Shown here piece after piece: positions 18,895 to 28,239 of a DNA stretch of 64,000 bases; the first letter of the stretch is position 1; the number at the start of each line of letters is the position of its first letter. Source of the stretch: Candidatus Kirkpatrickella diaphorinae (GTDB lineage: Bacteria > Pseudomonadota > Alphaproteobacteria > Acetobacterales > Acetobacteraceae); the NCBI RefSeq assembly GCF_025736875.1, contig NZ_CP107052.1, positions 291,001-355,000 of the forward strand, given 5' to 3'. A program made the translations under genes and the position numbers. The notes beneath the pieces are model-generated. The model did not search any database. It saw only the letters and a list, made by a program, of their open reading frames with translations, and was not told where the DNA came from.

Positions 18895-18919
18895 TTTCCC
18901 AATCTGGTGTTCAGGAAAT

Positions 18920-18951
18920 GGGCCGTCTTGCTTGAGGACGGCCCTTTTTTT
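18920..18951 (+). terminator. intrinsic terminator after rplT
   Basis: Perfect 8-base arms GGGCCGTC (18920-18927) and GACGGCCC (18937-18944) around a 9-base loop, followed by seven T. It lies between rplT and pheS, so pheS either has its own promoter in the next 20 bases, or is reached by read-through. Confidence 0.88.
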
Positions 18952-18972
18952 ATGTTGCGTGATGACGGGTGA

Positions 18973-20046
18973 ATGATGGTTGACGATCTCGACATTCTGA
19001 AGAGCACGACCCTGGCTGACCTTGAAACATTGGGTGATGAGGCTTCATGGGAGGCGCTCAGGGTCAGGACGCTCGGCAAATCCGGCTGGCTGACGCAGCA
19101 GCTCAAGGCGCTTGGCCCGCTCGCACCGGATGAGCGCCGCCAGCGTGGCGCGGCGCTGAACCAGGTTCGGGATGTGCTCAACGTGGCCTTCGTACAGCGG
19201 AAAAAAGCGATCGAGTCGGATCTCCTCGCCGCCCAGCTGGAAGCAGAGCGCGTCGATGTCACCATGCCCGTCGCGCGTCGTGAGGATGGGCTGCTCCATC
19301 CCATTCATCAAACGATTGATGAGATGATCGATATTTTCGGCGGAATGGGTTTCGGCGTGGCGGAAGGGCCGGATATTGAAAGTCAGTGGCATAATTTCTC
19401 CGCCCTGAACACGCCGGAGCATCATCCCGCCCGAACGGAACATGACACATTCTACCTGCCGCGCCCACGTGCCGACGCGCCGGAGCCCGTTCTGCGCACG
19501 CAGACGTCAGGTGTGCAGATCCGCACGCTGCTGAGTAACGCGCCGCCCATCCGGGTGATTGCACCGGGCCGGACCTACCGCGCCGATCATGACGCCACGC
19601 ATTCTCCGATGTTTCACCAATGTGAGGGGATCCTGATTGATCGCGACATCACGCTGGCCCATCTCAAATTCTGCCTCATCGCGTTTCTGCGGGCATTTTT
19701 CGATAAGCCGGATCTGCCCGTGCGTTTTCGCGCTTCCTATTTTCCATTTACGGAACCCTCGATGGAAGTGGATATTGGCTGGTCCCGCAAAACCGGCAAT
19801 ATTGGCGGGGGGGAGGACTGGCTTGAAGTGCTTGGCGCCGGGATGGTGCAGCCCCGTGTGCTGGCAAATTGCGGCGTTGATCCGGAAGTCTGGCAGGGCT
19901 TCGCTTTCGGGATGGGTGTGGAGAGGTTGACCATGCTCAAATATGGCATCCCTGATTTACGCTCATTTTACGAGAGTGACCTGCGCTGGCTGCGGCATTA
20001 CGGTTTTTCCGCCTTTGAGACGCGTGTTCCGGGTAAGGGGGTCTGA
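18973..20046 (+). CDS. pheS: phenylalanine--tRNA ligase alpha subunit
   Basis: Catalytic subunit of the alpha2-beta2 PheRS. The 357-residue protein has the N-terminal coiled coil, then class II motifs: HPIHQTIDEM, the motif 2 region RTYRADHDATHSPMFHQ, TEPSMEVDI, and motif 3 GFAFGMGVERL. Two ATG codons occur at the start (18973, 18976). It follows the rplT terminator by 21 bases and is 3 bases from pheT. The mRNA spacing suggests coupled translation of the two subunits. Confidence 0.96.
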   Translation: MMVDDLDILKSTTLADLETLGDEASWEALRVRTLGKSGWLTQQLKALGPLAPDERRQRGAALNQVRDVLNVAFVQRKKAIESDLLAAQLEAERVDVTMPVARREDGLLHPIHQTIDEMIDIFGGMGFGVAEGPDIESQWHNFSALNTPEHHPARTEHDTFYLPRPRADAPEPVLRTQTSGVQIRTLLSNAPPIRVIAPGRTYRADHDATHSPMFHQCEGILIDRDITLAHLKFCLIAFLRAFFDKPDLPVRFRASYFPFTEPSMEVDIGWSRKTGNIGGGEDWLEVLGAGMVQPRVLANCGVDPEVWQGFAFGMGVERLTMLKYGIPDLRSFYESDLRWLRHYGFSAFETRVPGKGV

Positions 20047-20049
20047 ATC

Positions 20050-22512
20050 ATGAAATTTACCCTTTCATGGCTGCGGGAACATCTCGATTTCACGGCTTCC
20101 ATTGAGGAGATCACAGCAGCGCTGAACCGCATCGGCCTCGAAGTCGAAAGCGTTGAAAATCAGGCTGAGAAATTATCCGGTTTCCGCCTCGCCAAAATCC
20201 TTGAGGCGCGCCCCCACCCGAATGCGGACCGCCTGCAAGTCTGTGATGTGGCGGCAGGCCCGGGATATGAGAAGGTGCAGGTCGTTTGCGGTGCGCCTAA
20301 TGCGCGGACCGGGCTGCATGTCGTTTTCGCCCCGCCGGGCACTTATATTCCCGGCAGTGACATGACCATCAAAGCCGGTCAGATCCGCGGTGAGGCCAGT
20401 GGCGGCATGTTGTGCTCCCTGCGTGAGCTCGGATTAGGAGAGGAGAGTGACGGCATTGCTGAACTGCCGGAAGCGGTGGTGCTGGGCCAGCCTTACGCTG
20501 AGTTCGCCGGATTGAATGAGACGGTCATCGACATCTCCATCACCCCGAACCGGGGTGACGCGCTGAGTGTCTATGGCATCGCACGTGACCTCGCCGCTGC
20601 CGGGCTTGGGCATTTGAAAGCGTGGCTCGCAGAAGTTGTGGACGGGCAGGGTCCATCGACGATCAAATGGAAGATCGATCACGCTGATGCCTGTCCCTAT
20701 GTTGTGGGGCGGCTGATCCGCAATGTCCGCAACCGGCCCAGCCCCGCCTGGCTACAAAACCGCCTTAAATCAGTCGGTCTGCGCCCCAATTCGGCGCTCG
20801 TGGACGTCACTAATTTTCTTCTGATGGATATAGGGCGTCCCCTTCACGTCTTTGATGCCGAAAAGCTTTCCGGCGATACGCTGTCCATGACATTGGGCCA
20901 TGGTGAAAGCTTCAAGGCGTTGGATGGCAATACTTATCTGCTGAGCGATCAGGATCTGATCGTCGCGGATGAGGGGGGCGTTCAGTCTCTGGCGGGCATT
21001 ATAGGTGGCGCGGCGAGCAGCGTTTCCAACGAAACACAGCACGTCTTTATTGAGTCCGCCCTCTTTGAACCTGTCCGCATCGCCCTGACGGGGCGGCGCC
21101 TCGGCATCCATACAGATGGGCGCTACCGGTTTGAGCGCGGTGTTGACCCGGCGCTCGTCCTGCCCGGGCTGGAAGCGGCGACAAAACTCATCCTCGATCT
21201 CTGTGGCGGTGAGGCGAGCGAAATCGTCTCCGCGGGGAGATTGCCCGAATGGCAGCGCACGGCGCGTCTTCGCTTTGAGAAGCTTGACAGCTTCGGGGGT
21301 GCCAAGCTTCAGGCTGATGAGGTGGTGGAAACGCTGGAGCATCTGGGATTCACGGTCGCTGCACGTGATGCGGCCTCTGTGACGGTCCATGTGCCGTCAT
21401 GGCGTCATGACATTGCGGCCCCCATCAAGCTGGACCCGTCGCCAACGCTGGATGACAATGTCGCGGAACGCGCGGCGCAGAGCGTTAAACTGGTGGAGGG
21501 AGAGCGGGACCTTATTGAAGAGATCCTGCGGATACGCGGGTTGGATGAGATCGTGCCGCGTCCTCTGCCGGAATTTACGGGCAAGGCGGATCAATCCGTC
21601 ATGGCGAAACGCATGGCGTCGCGGCGCGCCCGGCATTTATGTGCGGCGCTGGGTTTGACGGAAACCATCGGTTTCTCCTTTGTCTCAACGGAGGAGGCGG
21701 CACTTTTCAATGAAACATCCGAGAAATTATCGCTCCTTAACCCGATCGCGGTTGATCTGAGCCATATGCGGCCCACACCGCTGATCAATCTCGTCAAAGC
21801 CTGGCACCGAAATGAGGCGCGCGGCGCAGCGCGTGCGGCGCTCTTTGAGGTCGGGCCGGGTTTTTCCCCATCCGGACAGGCGACGTTGCTTGCAGGTCTG
21901 CGCGCGGGGGAAACCGCGCGTCGGCCCGGCGCACGGGCGCGGGAATATAATTTGTGGGATGTGAAAAGTGACCTCATGGCGCTCCTTGACGAAATGGGCG
22001 TCCCGTCAGAGGCGGTAACCGTGTCGCGCAAGGTTCCGCCTTATTTCCATCCGGGAAAATCGGGCGCCGTCCAATTGGGGCCCAAGACGGTTCTCGGCTA
22101 TTTCGGTGAACTCCATCCACAGATCGTCCGGGAAATGGGTTGTAGCGGCACTTTGGCTGTTTTCTCGCTCAATCTCGACGCCGTACCGGCCCGAAAAGTC
22201 AAAAAGCGTCAAGCGCCGGAAATTCCCAGCCTGCAGCCGATCCATCGGGATTTCGCCTTTATCGTGGATAAAAAAGTGGATGCGCAGGATCTGCTGAAAT
22301 CCGTCCGCGGCGTGGACCGAAATCTGATCACCGCTGTCAGTCTTTTTGATGTGTTTGAAGGCGGTAATCTGCCCGACGATAAGAAGTCGCTGGGACTAGA
22401 GGTGACCATCCAACCCCTCCATACGGCGCTGAAACTTGCAGAAATTGACGCCGTCGCCGAAAAAATCGTGAATATCGCGACCAAAACGGTCGGGGCCGAA
22501 TTAAGGCAATGA
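20050..22512 (+). CDS. pheT: phenylalanine--tRNA ligase beta subunit
   Basis: An 820-residue beta subunit with a complete domain set: an N-terminal EMAP-like tRNA-binding fold (about 40-150, with HPNADRLQVC), B3/B4 editing domain (VDVTNFLLMDIGRPLHVFDA region), B5 domain (about 400-480), the catalytic-like domain (ETIGFSF) and the C-terminal anticodon-binding FDX-ACB domain (about 725-818, IHRDFAFIVD). The length is normal for PheT. lpxB starts 7 bases later. Confidence 0.96.
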   Translation: MKFTLSWLREHLDFTASIEEITAALNRIGLEVESVENQAEKLSGFRLAKILEARPHPNADRLQVCDVAAGPGYEKVQVVCGAPNARTGLHVVFAPPGTYIPGSDMTIKAGQIRGEASGGMLCSLRELGLGEESDGIAELPEAVVLGQPYAEFAGLNETVIDISITPNRGDALSVYGIARDLAAAGLGHLKAWLAEVVDGQGPSTIKWKIDHADACPYVVGRLIRNVRNRPSPAWLQNRLKSVGLRPNSALVDVTNFLLMDIGRPLHVFDAEKLSGDTLSMTLGHGESFKALDGNTYLLSDQDLIVADEGGVQSLAGIIGGAASSVSNETQHVFIESALFEPVRIALTGRRLGIHTDGRYRFERGVDPALVLPGLEAATKLILDLCGGEASEIVSAGRLPEWQRTARLRFEKLDSFGGAKLQADEVVETLEHLGFTVAARDAASVTVHVPSWRHDIAAPIKLDPSPTLDDNVAERAAQSVKLVEGERDLIEEILRIRGLDEIVPRPLPEFTGKADQSVMAKRMASRRARHLCAALGLTETIGFSFVSTEEAALFNETSEKLSLLNPIAVDLSHMRPTPLINLVKAWHRNEARGAARAALFEVGPGFSPSGQATLLAGLRAGETARRPGARAREYNLWDVKSDLMALLDEMGVPSEAVTVSRKVPPYFHPGKSGAVQLGPKTVLGYFGELHPQIVREMGCSGTLAVFSLNLDAVPARKVKKRQAPEIPSLQPIHRDFAFIVDKKVDAQDLLKSVRGVDRNLITAVSLFDVFEGGNLPDDKKSLGLEVTIQPLHTALKLAEIDAVAEKIVNIATKTVGAELRQ

Positions 22513-22519
22513 GGCCAGG

Positions 22520-23713
22520 ATGACCCAACCAGCGCGCCCACGTATCGTCTGGCTCCTCGCGGGGGAGGCAAGCGGCGACATTCTTGGCGCGCGGCTGATG
22601 GAGGCCTTGTCGCAGCTCGACCATAATATGATGTTTGTCGGGGTGGGCGGCGCGCAGATGGAGGCGCTCGGCCTGCACAGCCTCTTCCCGATGCAGGATC
22701 TCTCCATTATGGGGCTTGCGGAAATCCTCCCCCGTATCCGCAAGCTTTCGGCGCGGTTGGATGAGGCGGTGAATGACATCACCCTGCGCAAGCCTGACGT
22801 CATTGTCACAATCGACAGCCCCGGCTTTGCTCTGCGCCTTTTAAAGCGGATCAAACATCTCGGCATTCCGCGCCTGCATTATGTCGGGCCTCAGGTCTGG
22901 GCCTGGCGGGAGAGCCGCGCCAAATCCTTCCCGCAATTATGGGACCGCCTGTTATGTCTCCTCCCTTTTGAGCAGGGCTGGTTCCAGCAGCGGGGTATTC
23001 CCGCGACATTTGTGGGGCATCCTGTCATTCAATCCGGGGCTGATACAGGCGATGGCGCGCATTTCCGGCGGCGGCACGGGATTGCCGATCACGTCCCGAT
23101 CATCGTGCTTCTGCCAGGCAGCCGGAAGTCGGAAGTGCCACGCCTTTTGCCAATTTATGGGCGCATGGTGGCGATACTGAAAGCGCGCTTCGGCGAGATC
23201 TGTCCCGTTATACCGATATCTCCCCTGATGCAGGGTGTCGTGCGTCACGCCACGGCGAAATGGGCCGAGCCGCCGCGAATTATCGTCGATATGCATGATA
23301 AATTTGATGCTTTCGCCGCGGCGGGGGTGGCCATGACAAAATCAGGCACCTCGACTTTAGAACTCGCCCTCGCTGGCACGCCGATGGTGGTGGCCTACCG
23401 TGTGCATGCGCTCACAGCTTATTTCGCCCGAAGGATGATCAAAGTCCCGTTTGTCGCGATGGTCAATCTCCTCGCCGGGCGGGAAATCGTGCCGGAACTG
23501 CTTCAGGAGAAATGCACGCCGGAAAATCTCGCTTCCGCCGTCACCCAGCTTCTGACCGACCCGGATGCGCGCGCGGCGCAGAAAACCGCTTTTACAGAGA
23601 TCATGTCGCAATTACACGCCCCGGATCGGGATGGCGCGCCCGTCACCCCGGCTGAAGCGGCGGCCTATGAGGTGATGGCGCTTCTGCAACCCTCTGAAAA
23701 CGTGTCACCCTGA
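22520..23713 (+). CDS. lpxB: lipid-A-disaccharide synthase
   Basis: Condenses UDP-diacylglucosamine with lipid X to the lipid A disaccharide, a GT19-family membrane-surface step. The 397-residue protein opens with IVWLLAGEASGDILGARL, then GVGGAQMEALG, HYVGPQVWAWRE, PGSRKSEV and the TKSGTSTLELALAGTPMVV segment, all LpxB signatures. It is placed immediately after pheT rather than with the other lpx genes usually found with it, so it may be driven from pheST. It shows the organism makes lipid A. Confidence 0.95.
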   Translation: MTQPARPRIVWLLAGEASGDILGARLMEALSQLDHNMMFVGVGGAQMEALGLHSLFPMQDLSIMGLAEILPRIRKLSARLDEAVNDITLRKPDVIVTIDSPGFALRLLKRIKHLGIPRLHYVGPQVWAWRESRAKSFPQLWDRLLCLLPFEQGWFQQRGIPATFVGHPVIQSGADTGDGAHFRRRHGIADHVPIIVLLPGSRKSEVPRLLPIYGRMVAILKARFGEICPVIPISPLMQGVVRHATAKWAEPPRIIVDMHDKFDAFAAAGVAMTKSGTSTLELALAGTPMVVAYRVHALTAYFARRMIKVPFVAMVNLLAGREIVPELLQEKCTPENLASAVTQLLTDPDARAAQKTAFTEIMSQLHAPDRDGAPVTPAEAAAYEVMALLQPSENVSP

Positions 23714-23737
23714 AATCGCGCGACAAGTATGATCACC

Positions 23738-24163
23738 TCACGCTTTGGGATAGAGTTTTTCCGGCGCGATTTCGGGGGCGGCGTTCTCAACCAGGCCGCC
23801 GGGCGTGACGGAGAGGTAAAAGCAACTGCGCCGCCCGGTATGACACGCCACACCCTGCTGGGCGACGCGCAGTAGGACGGCATCGCCATCACAATCGAGC
23901 ATTGCTGACACTAAAGACTGCACCTGCCCCGACGTCTCGCCTTTGCGCCATAATTTCTGCCGGGAGCGGGAGTAATAACAGACCCTTCCGGTCGTCAATG
24001 TCTCCCGCAAGGCGCCTTCATCCATCCAGGCCAGCATGAGGACTTCATGCGGTGCCGTCGCGGATTGCGCGATGGCCGCGACAAGCCCATCCGCGTCGAA
24101 ACGGACTTTTTGCAGGATTTCCGAGATGGATGTGTCGGAGGGCGGATTATATGTCTGAGTCAT
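23738..24163 (-). CDS. hisI: phosphoribosyl-AMP cyclohydrolase
   Basis: Opens the purine ring of phosphoribosyl-AMP in histidine synthesis. Starting at MTQTYN, 141 residues carry VLMLAWMDEGAL, the TGRVCYYSRSRQKLWRKGE block, and CDGDAVLLRVAQQGVACHTG with the metal-binding Cys and Asp residues. There is no fused HisE domain. The start lies 17 bases inside the end of ygfZ, so the two genes share a transcript. An upstream in-frame extension to 24301 has no family character. Confidence 0.94.
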   Translation of the reverse strand: MTQTYNPPSDTSISEILQKVRFDADGLVAAIAQSATAPHEVLMLAWMDEGALRETLTTGRVCYYSRSRQKLWRKGETSGQVQSLVSAMLDCDGDAVLLRVAQQGVACHTGRRSCFYLSVTPGGLVENAAPEIAPEKLYPKA

Positions 24164-24962
24164 CGTTCGGAAACCATGCAGGAGGTGAGGGCATAATCTC
24201 AATGCCGTTAAGTCGGAATGACCGCCGCCAGAACGGTTTGCGCAGCAATGCGACGCCAGTTTGCACGTGAGCGAGGCGCATTTCGCCGGCTTCCTGCCCA
24301 TCTTCCAGCGTCAAGATGGTGCCAGGGTCAGGCAGGCAGGCTTGGGGGGTTGTGACAGGGACAAGACGCTTTTTGACGCCGCCCCGATAATGCATACGCG
24401 CCGTGACTTCCTGACCGACATAGCAGCCTTTTATCCAGGATATGCCATTAAGAAGGTCGAAATTCGCCTCCAGCAATAAAGTCTCATCAATCTGATAGAT
24501 GGAAGAAGGCGGCAGCCCCAGCGCCAGACAATGCGCCGCGTAATCCGCGAGATCATGATCGCATTGCAGCATGTCCGCGCCTTCAAGGATGATCTTCCGC
24601 CACCCTGCCTGGGGGAGGCGCGGGTCGGCGCAGGCGCCAGAGGGGGGCGGCACATCCCATCCCGCATAAACCTGCCCTTCAGGGAGGGATATCTCGATTT
24701 TTGCCCGTAAGCTGTAGCGTTTAAGCTGGGTCAAGGTCGCATCCGCCCGGGTCGCGTCAATATCCAGCAGCAGCCTGTCATCCTGCGCCGAGAGGAAGAA
24801 ATCAGCCCGATAACGTCCCTTCGGCGTCAGTAAAGCGGCCCAGATTGAGGTGTGTGCATCGCATGTCGAGACATCATTGGAGACGAGGCCCTGTAAAAAT
24901 GCGACGCGATCAGGTCCGGCAATTGAAATAATCCGTCGGTCAGAAAGCCTGGCGCATGCCAT
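24147..24962 (-). CDS. ygfZ: folate-binding YgfZ/IBA57-type protein
   Basis: A GcvT-fold protein that supports maturation or repair of some Fe-S enzymes using folate. The signature KGCYVGQEVTARMHYRG is present, as is the N-terminal block FLQGLVSNDV and TPKGR. About 271 residues from MACARLSD; a slightly earlier ATG at 24998 is possible. It is followed by the overlapping hisI and divergent from the receptor operon, with a 180-base promoter region between. Confidence 0.9.
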   Translation of the reverse strand: MACARLSDRRIISIAGPDRVAFLQGLVSNDVSTCDAHTSIWAALLTPKGRYRADFFLSAQDDRLLLDIDATRADATLTQLKRYSLRAKIEISLPEGQVYAGWDVPPPSGACADPRLPQAGWRKIILEGADMLQCDHDLADYAAHCLALGLPPSSIYQIDETLLLEANFDLLNGISWIKGCYVGQEVTARMHYRGGVKKRLVPVTTPQACLPDPGTILTLEDGQEAGEMRLAHVQTGVALLRKPFWRRSFRLNGIEIMPSPPAWFPNDDSDI

Positions 24963-25007
24963 ATGATGTTTACCGCCTTGATACACGTAAAATTGCAACA
25001 GTCGCGC

Positions 25008-25037
25008 TTGACGCGCCCATTGGCTTTAAGCTGTGAT
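25008..25037 (+). promoter_or_regulatory. possible promoter of the Mla-like operon
   Basis: TTGACG at 25008-25013 and TGTGAT at 25032-25037 are separated by 18 bases in the ygfZ/receptor gap. The -10 match is imperfect, so this is weak. Confidence 0.28.
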
Positions 25038-25144
25038 AGAAGCGAGCAATTTGCAAGTATCCTTTCCCGTGGCGAGATTTTCGCCCGCCATGCTCTGCGT
25101 TCAGTGCGGTTGGCTGTTCGGGAAGACTGCACCGGAGGTAAGGT

Positions 25145-27436
25145 TTGCGCCGTTTCGAGATCGTCAACCCGGAAGATCATTCCATTGACAGGCGTCTCCG
25201 GCGGGGGATGGCCCTTGCCGCTCCGATTATCGGGATCATCGCCATTGTTGCGGTCATCAGCGCCGTCTCAGTGCATTCCTACCATGTCACCCGGGCGCGC
25301 GTGATCGGGTTGACACAGACACTCCTGCATGAGCAGCAGAAACTCCTCACGCGTGAAGTCTCGGACTATCTCGGTCCCGCGCCGCAATCCGCCACCATCG
25401 CGCAGGACCTTCTGACGGATCCGCTCAGCGATGCGCCGCCGCGGACATTTCTGGATTACGGCCGGTCCCTTCTCAACCACCTCCCGCAGATCGACAGCAT
25501 GTTCATCGCGGATGATCGCGGCACATTCTGGTTCATCAACCGCGCCCCGAAACAGATCGCGGACGGGGTGGAGTGGGTGCGTCTCCTTCCGGGAAAAGAT
25601 GTTTTCCGCCATTGGTATTACAACCATCAGGGCCAAATTGTGCGGACGGAGGACAAGCCCGCCAATGGCTATGATGCGCGCCAGCGTGACTGGTATTTAC
25701 GGGCCGTGCGCCATCCGGGCATCAGTTGGGCTGAGCCCTATCCATCCCAGTCGCGGCATGAAATCTTCTCGACAGCCTCCAGCGCCTTGACGCTCCGAAA
25801 TGGGCACCATGCCGTTTTCGCCATTAACCTTTCTCTCACGCGTCTTTCCGGCTTTCTGGATAAAATGAAAATCGGGCAGAATGGTAAGGCGATCATCCTT
25901 GATGAGAAAGGGCGCGTCGTCGCCGGGAATGATCTGCTGGAGATTGCCGCGCAGGCGCATTGGCAGTTCGATAAAATGGTGATCGACGCGAAGCAGACGC
26001 CGGTCTTCTCTCGCGCATTGTCCCTCTACCGCATTTATGGTTCGGGGGTGAAAATCATTTCGGGGCGTAAGACGCGATATGTCACGATTTATTCGTCTCT
26101 CGACGCCATCCGTCCCGGCTGGCTCCTCATCCTTCACGCGCCGGAAAGCGATTATGCGCGGATTATCTCGGTCGCGGGTTGGCAGGGTTTTGCTTTCTCT
26201 CTGCTGATCATCGCGCTGGCGGCGGGCCTCGCGGGCCTGCTCTTCCGTGAGAAGCGCCGCACGGTGCGCGCAACGCGTCAGGTCGATGATTTGCGGGATT
26301 CCCAACGCGTCGCGGAAGGGCTGATCGGTCGGCTCGTTGAGGATGATAATATCTTCGACATTGCCCAGCAGGCGCCGATTTTGAGTGAATCAGTCGCAGA
26401 GATCACCGGTATATCGCGTGTGGCGCTCTGGCGGGTTCAGGAAGCGGATCGCCGACTTATTTGCGAAGATGCTTACGAGGCGACGACGGGGCAGCATGGT
26501 TCCGGCCGAGAGATTAATCCTGACGAGGCCCAACCGCTTCTGGAAGCGTTGGAGCGCGTCTCCGTTCTGGATAATATGACGTCGGACACGGCCCAAGTTT
26601 TAAGGCCCCTCTGGCGGGCGGAGGGCCTGACGGGTGACGTCACGCATTACGCTGTTTATCCCATCCGGCGTCAAAATGGTCTTTGCGGGCTGACCGTGTT
26701 GACGGGCGCCATGACGCAGCCAGACGGGGCAAAATTCCTCCCCTTGATCAACGACATGATTGCGCTGCGCTATGCGGCCATTGCGCAGGATGAACGCGCG
26801 ACATCCGGCGATCGCCATGTTGCTGACGCCGCGCCGCAACCTGTCACGGCGGCCAAAGTCGTTTTCCTGGATGCGGGGGAAAGCGGGTTCGAGACAGGTT
26901 GTTTCCCGGCCGTGCCCGTCGCCACCATTCACTTTATTCACCAGGATGCGCCGGATGTTCAGGCGACGGTTGATCTTTTTCAGAGGCTGGCCACTAAGCT
27001 GGAGGAAGTTGCGGAGACGTTTGCGCTTTCCGTGGTGCAACTGGCCGGCAATCGTGTTCTCCTCGTCGGTAAATGCGGCGCGGCGCTTGAGCCGGAGTCG
27101 GTTTGTGGCGTGGCGGATGCCTTGCTCGAACTGCGCGAGGCGGCCCAACGCATCCTGAATGCCGCCGATATGGTTCGCAATTTCAATATGGGGCTGGATG
27201 TCGGGCCGGTGCTTGGTGCGCATGTCGGGAGAGACGGCGCGCGTTACGCGCTGTGGGGTGAAGCTTTCGCCAATGCGGATCGTCTCGCCATGTCTTCGGC
27301 GGAAACCGGGTCGATTCAGGTTTCCGATGCGGCCTGGGCAGTCCTGAAAGATCGCTTCCTCTTCCGGCCGCGTGGCGCATTTTTCATGCCGGGCCGCGGT
27401 TTGACCGTGACGCACATTCTGGCCGCCCGAAGATGA
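25145..27436 (+). CDS. membrane receptor with dCache, GAF and degenerate class III nucleotide cyclase domain
   Basis: A 763-residue inner-membrane receptor. A TM segment (about 22-44) leads to a large periplasmic dCache domain (50-340) containing YDARQRDWY, similar to amino-acid-sensing dCache proteins, then TM2 (348-368), a GAF-like domain (395-550) and a C-terminal class III cyclase fold (590-760) with GPVLGAHVG, YALWGEAFANADRL and TGSIQVSDAAW. The cyclase lacks both metal Asp: the first block reads IHFIHQDAP (His at the usual Asp site) and the second AGNRVLL (Asn for Asp), while Asn 710 and Arg 713 remain. So it is probably inactive as a cyclase and may be regulatory. A TTG start with GGAGGT (25134-25139) five bases upstream is chosen. 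The stop overlaps the permease start (ATGA). Confidence 0.85.
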   Translation: MRRFEIVNPEDHSIDRRLRRGMALAAPIIGIIAIVAVISAVSVHSYHVTRARVIGLTQTLLHEQQKLLTREVSDYLGPAPQSATIAQDLLTDPLSDAPPRTFLDYGRSLLNHLPQIDSMFIADDRGTFWFINRAPKQIADGVEWVRLLPGKDVFRHWYYNHQGQIVRTEDKPANGYDARQRDWYLRAVRHPGISWAEPYPSQSRHEIFSTASSALTLRNGHHAVFAINLSLTRLSGFLDKMKIGQNGKAIILDEKGRVVAGNDLLEIAAQAHWQFDKMVIDAKQTPVFSRALSLYRIYGSGVKIISGRKTRYVTIYSSLDAIRPGWLLILHAPESDYARIISVAGWQGFAFSLLIIALAAGLAGLLFREKRRTVRATRQVDDLRDSQRVAEGLIGRLVEDDNIFDIAQQAPILSESVAEITGISRVALWRVQEADRRLICEDAYEATTGQHGSGREINPDEAQPLLEALERVSVLDNMTSDTAQVLRPLWRAEGLTGDVTHYAVYPIRRQNGLCGLTVLTGAMTQPDGAKFLPLINDMIALRYAAIAQDERATSGDRHVADAAPQPVTAAKVVFLDAGESGFETGCFPAVPVATIHFIHQDAPDVQATVDLFQRLATKLEEVAETFALSVVQLAGNRVLLVGKCGAALEPESVCGVADALLELREAAQRILNAADMVRNFNMGLDVGPVLGAHVGRDGARYALWGEAFANADRLAMSSAETGSIQVSDAAWAVLKDRFLFRPRGAFFMPGRGLTVTHILAARR

Positions 27437-28239
27437 CGGAAGTCAAACTTTTCCTGCTGCAACGCCTCGCGACAATCGGTCGCGTGACGCGGCGCATTTT
27501 GCGGGCGACGCTGATCATGCTCAGCGCCGCCTGGGGTGTCGTCATTGAAGCCCTTTCCGTCGGTAATTGGCGGCGCACCGTGCGGCTCGAATTCTGGTCC
27601 ACTTTGGTGCAGGCAACTGGTGGGGGTCTTATCAGCACGCTCGTGACGGGTGCTCTGGTCGGGTTCGCGCTTGTGGCGCAGACGATTTACTGGCTGGGCA
27701 TTGCCGGGATGGCGGACGCGGCCAATGCGCTTATCATCACCATCCTCGTGCGTGAGGTTGCGCCCGTGCTGGTCTCCATTATTCTCCTGGGACGCAGCGG
27801 CATGCTTTCCCTTGCGCAACTGGGCCAATTGACGCTGGGGCGGGAGATGCGCGTGCTGCGCGGTATGGGGATTGATCCGTTTCTGATGTTCGTCATGCCG
27901 CGCGTGCTCGCCATCACGGTCAGTGCTTTCACGCTGGGCGTTGTGTTCAGCGTGATGTCGCTTGTCTCAGGCTATGCGGTGTGCCGGTTCGAGTCCGTGA
28001 TATCCGTGCCTTTATGGACGTTTCTCTATGAAGTGACCGGGGCAATGCAGCCAATCGATTATCTGGCCATCCCGCTGAAATTCCTCGTCAGTGGTTTCAG
28101 TCTCAGCCTCAGCACCTGCCTGACCGCGCTTGATGTGCGGCATGATGATGATTTCTCAACCCTTTTGCCGAAAGGCTTTATGAGTGGGATGCTTGCCATC
28201 CTTGTCGTCAATGTTGCGCTCGGGATTACCTTCGGATGA
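27433..28239 (+). CDS. mlaE: MlaE-type ABC transporter permease
   Basis: A 268-residue polytopic membrane protein of the MlaE/permease family that moves phospholipid between membranes together with an MCE protein. It has an amphipathic N-terminal helix, about five to six TM helices, and the conserved REVAPVLVSIILLGRSG segment and LTLGREMRVLRGMGIDP loop (the coupling helix region that contacts the ATPase). Its start overlaps the receptor stop and its own stop overlaps the next gene (ATGA both times). Substrate is inferred only from the family; symbol by family resemblance. Confidence 0.88.
   Translation: MTEVKLFLLQRLATIGRVTRRILRATLIMLSAAWGVVIEALSVGNWRRTVRLEFWSTLVQATGGGLISTLVTGALVGFALVAQTIYWLGIAGMADAANALIITILVREVAPVLVSIILLGRSGMLSLAQLGQLTLGREMRVLRGMGIDPFLMFVMPRVLAITVSAFTLGVVFSVMSLVSGYAVCRFESVISVPLWTFLYEVTGAMQPIDYLAIPLKFLVSGFSLSLSTCLTALDVRHDDDFSTLLPKGFMSGMLAILVVNVALGITFG

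Noticed and set aside
25145..27436. Active adenylate or guanylate cyclase
   Set aside because: Both metal-binding Asp positions are changed, so activity is not claimed.
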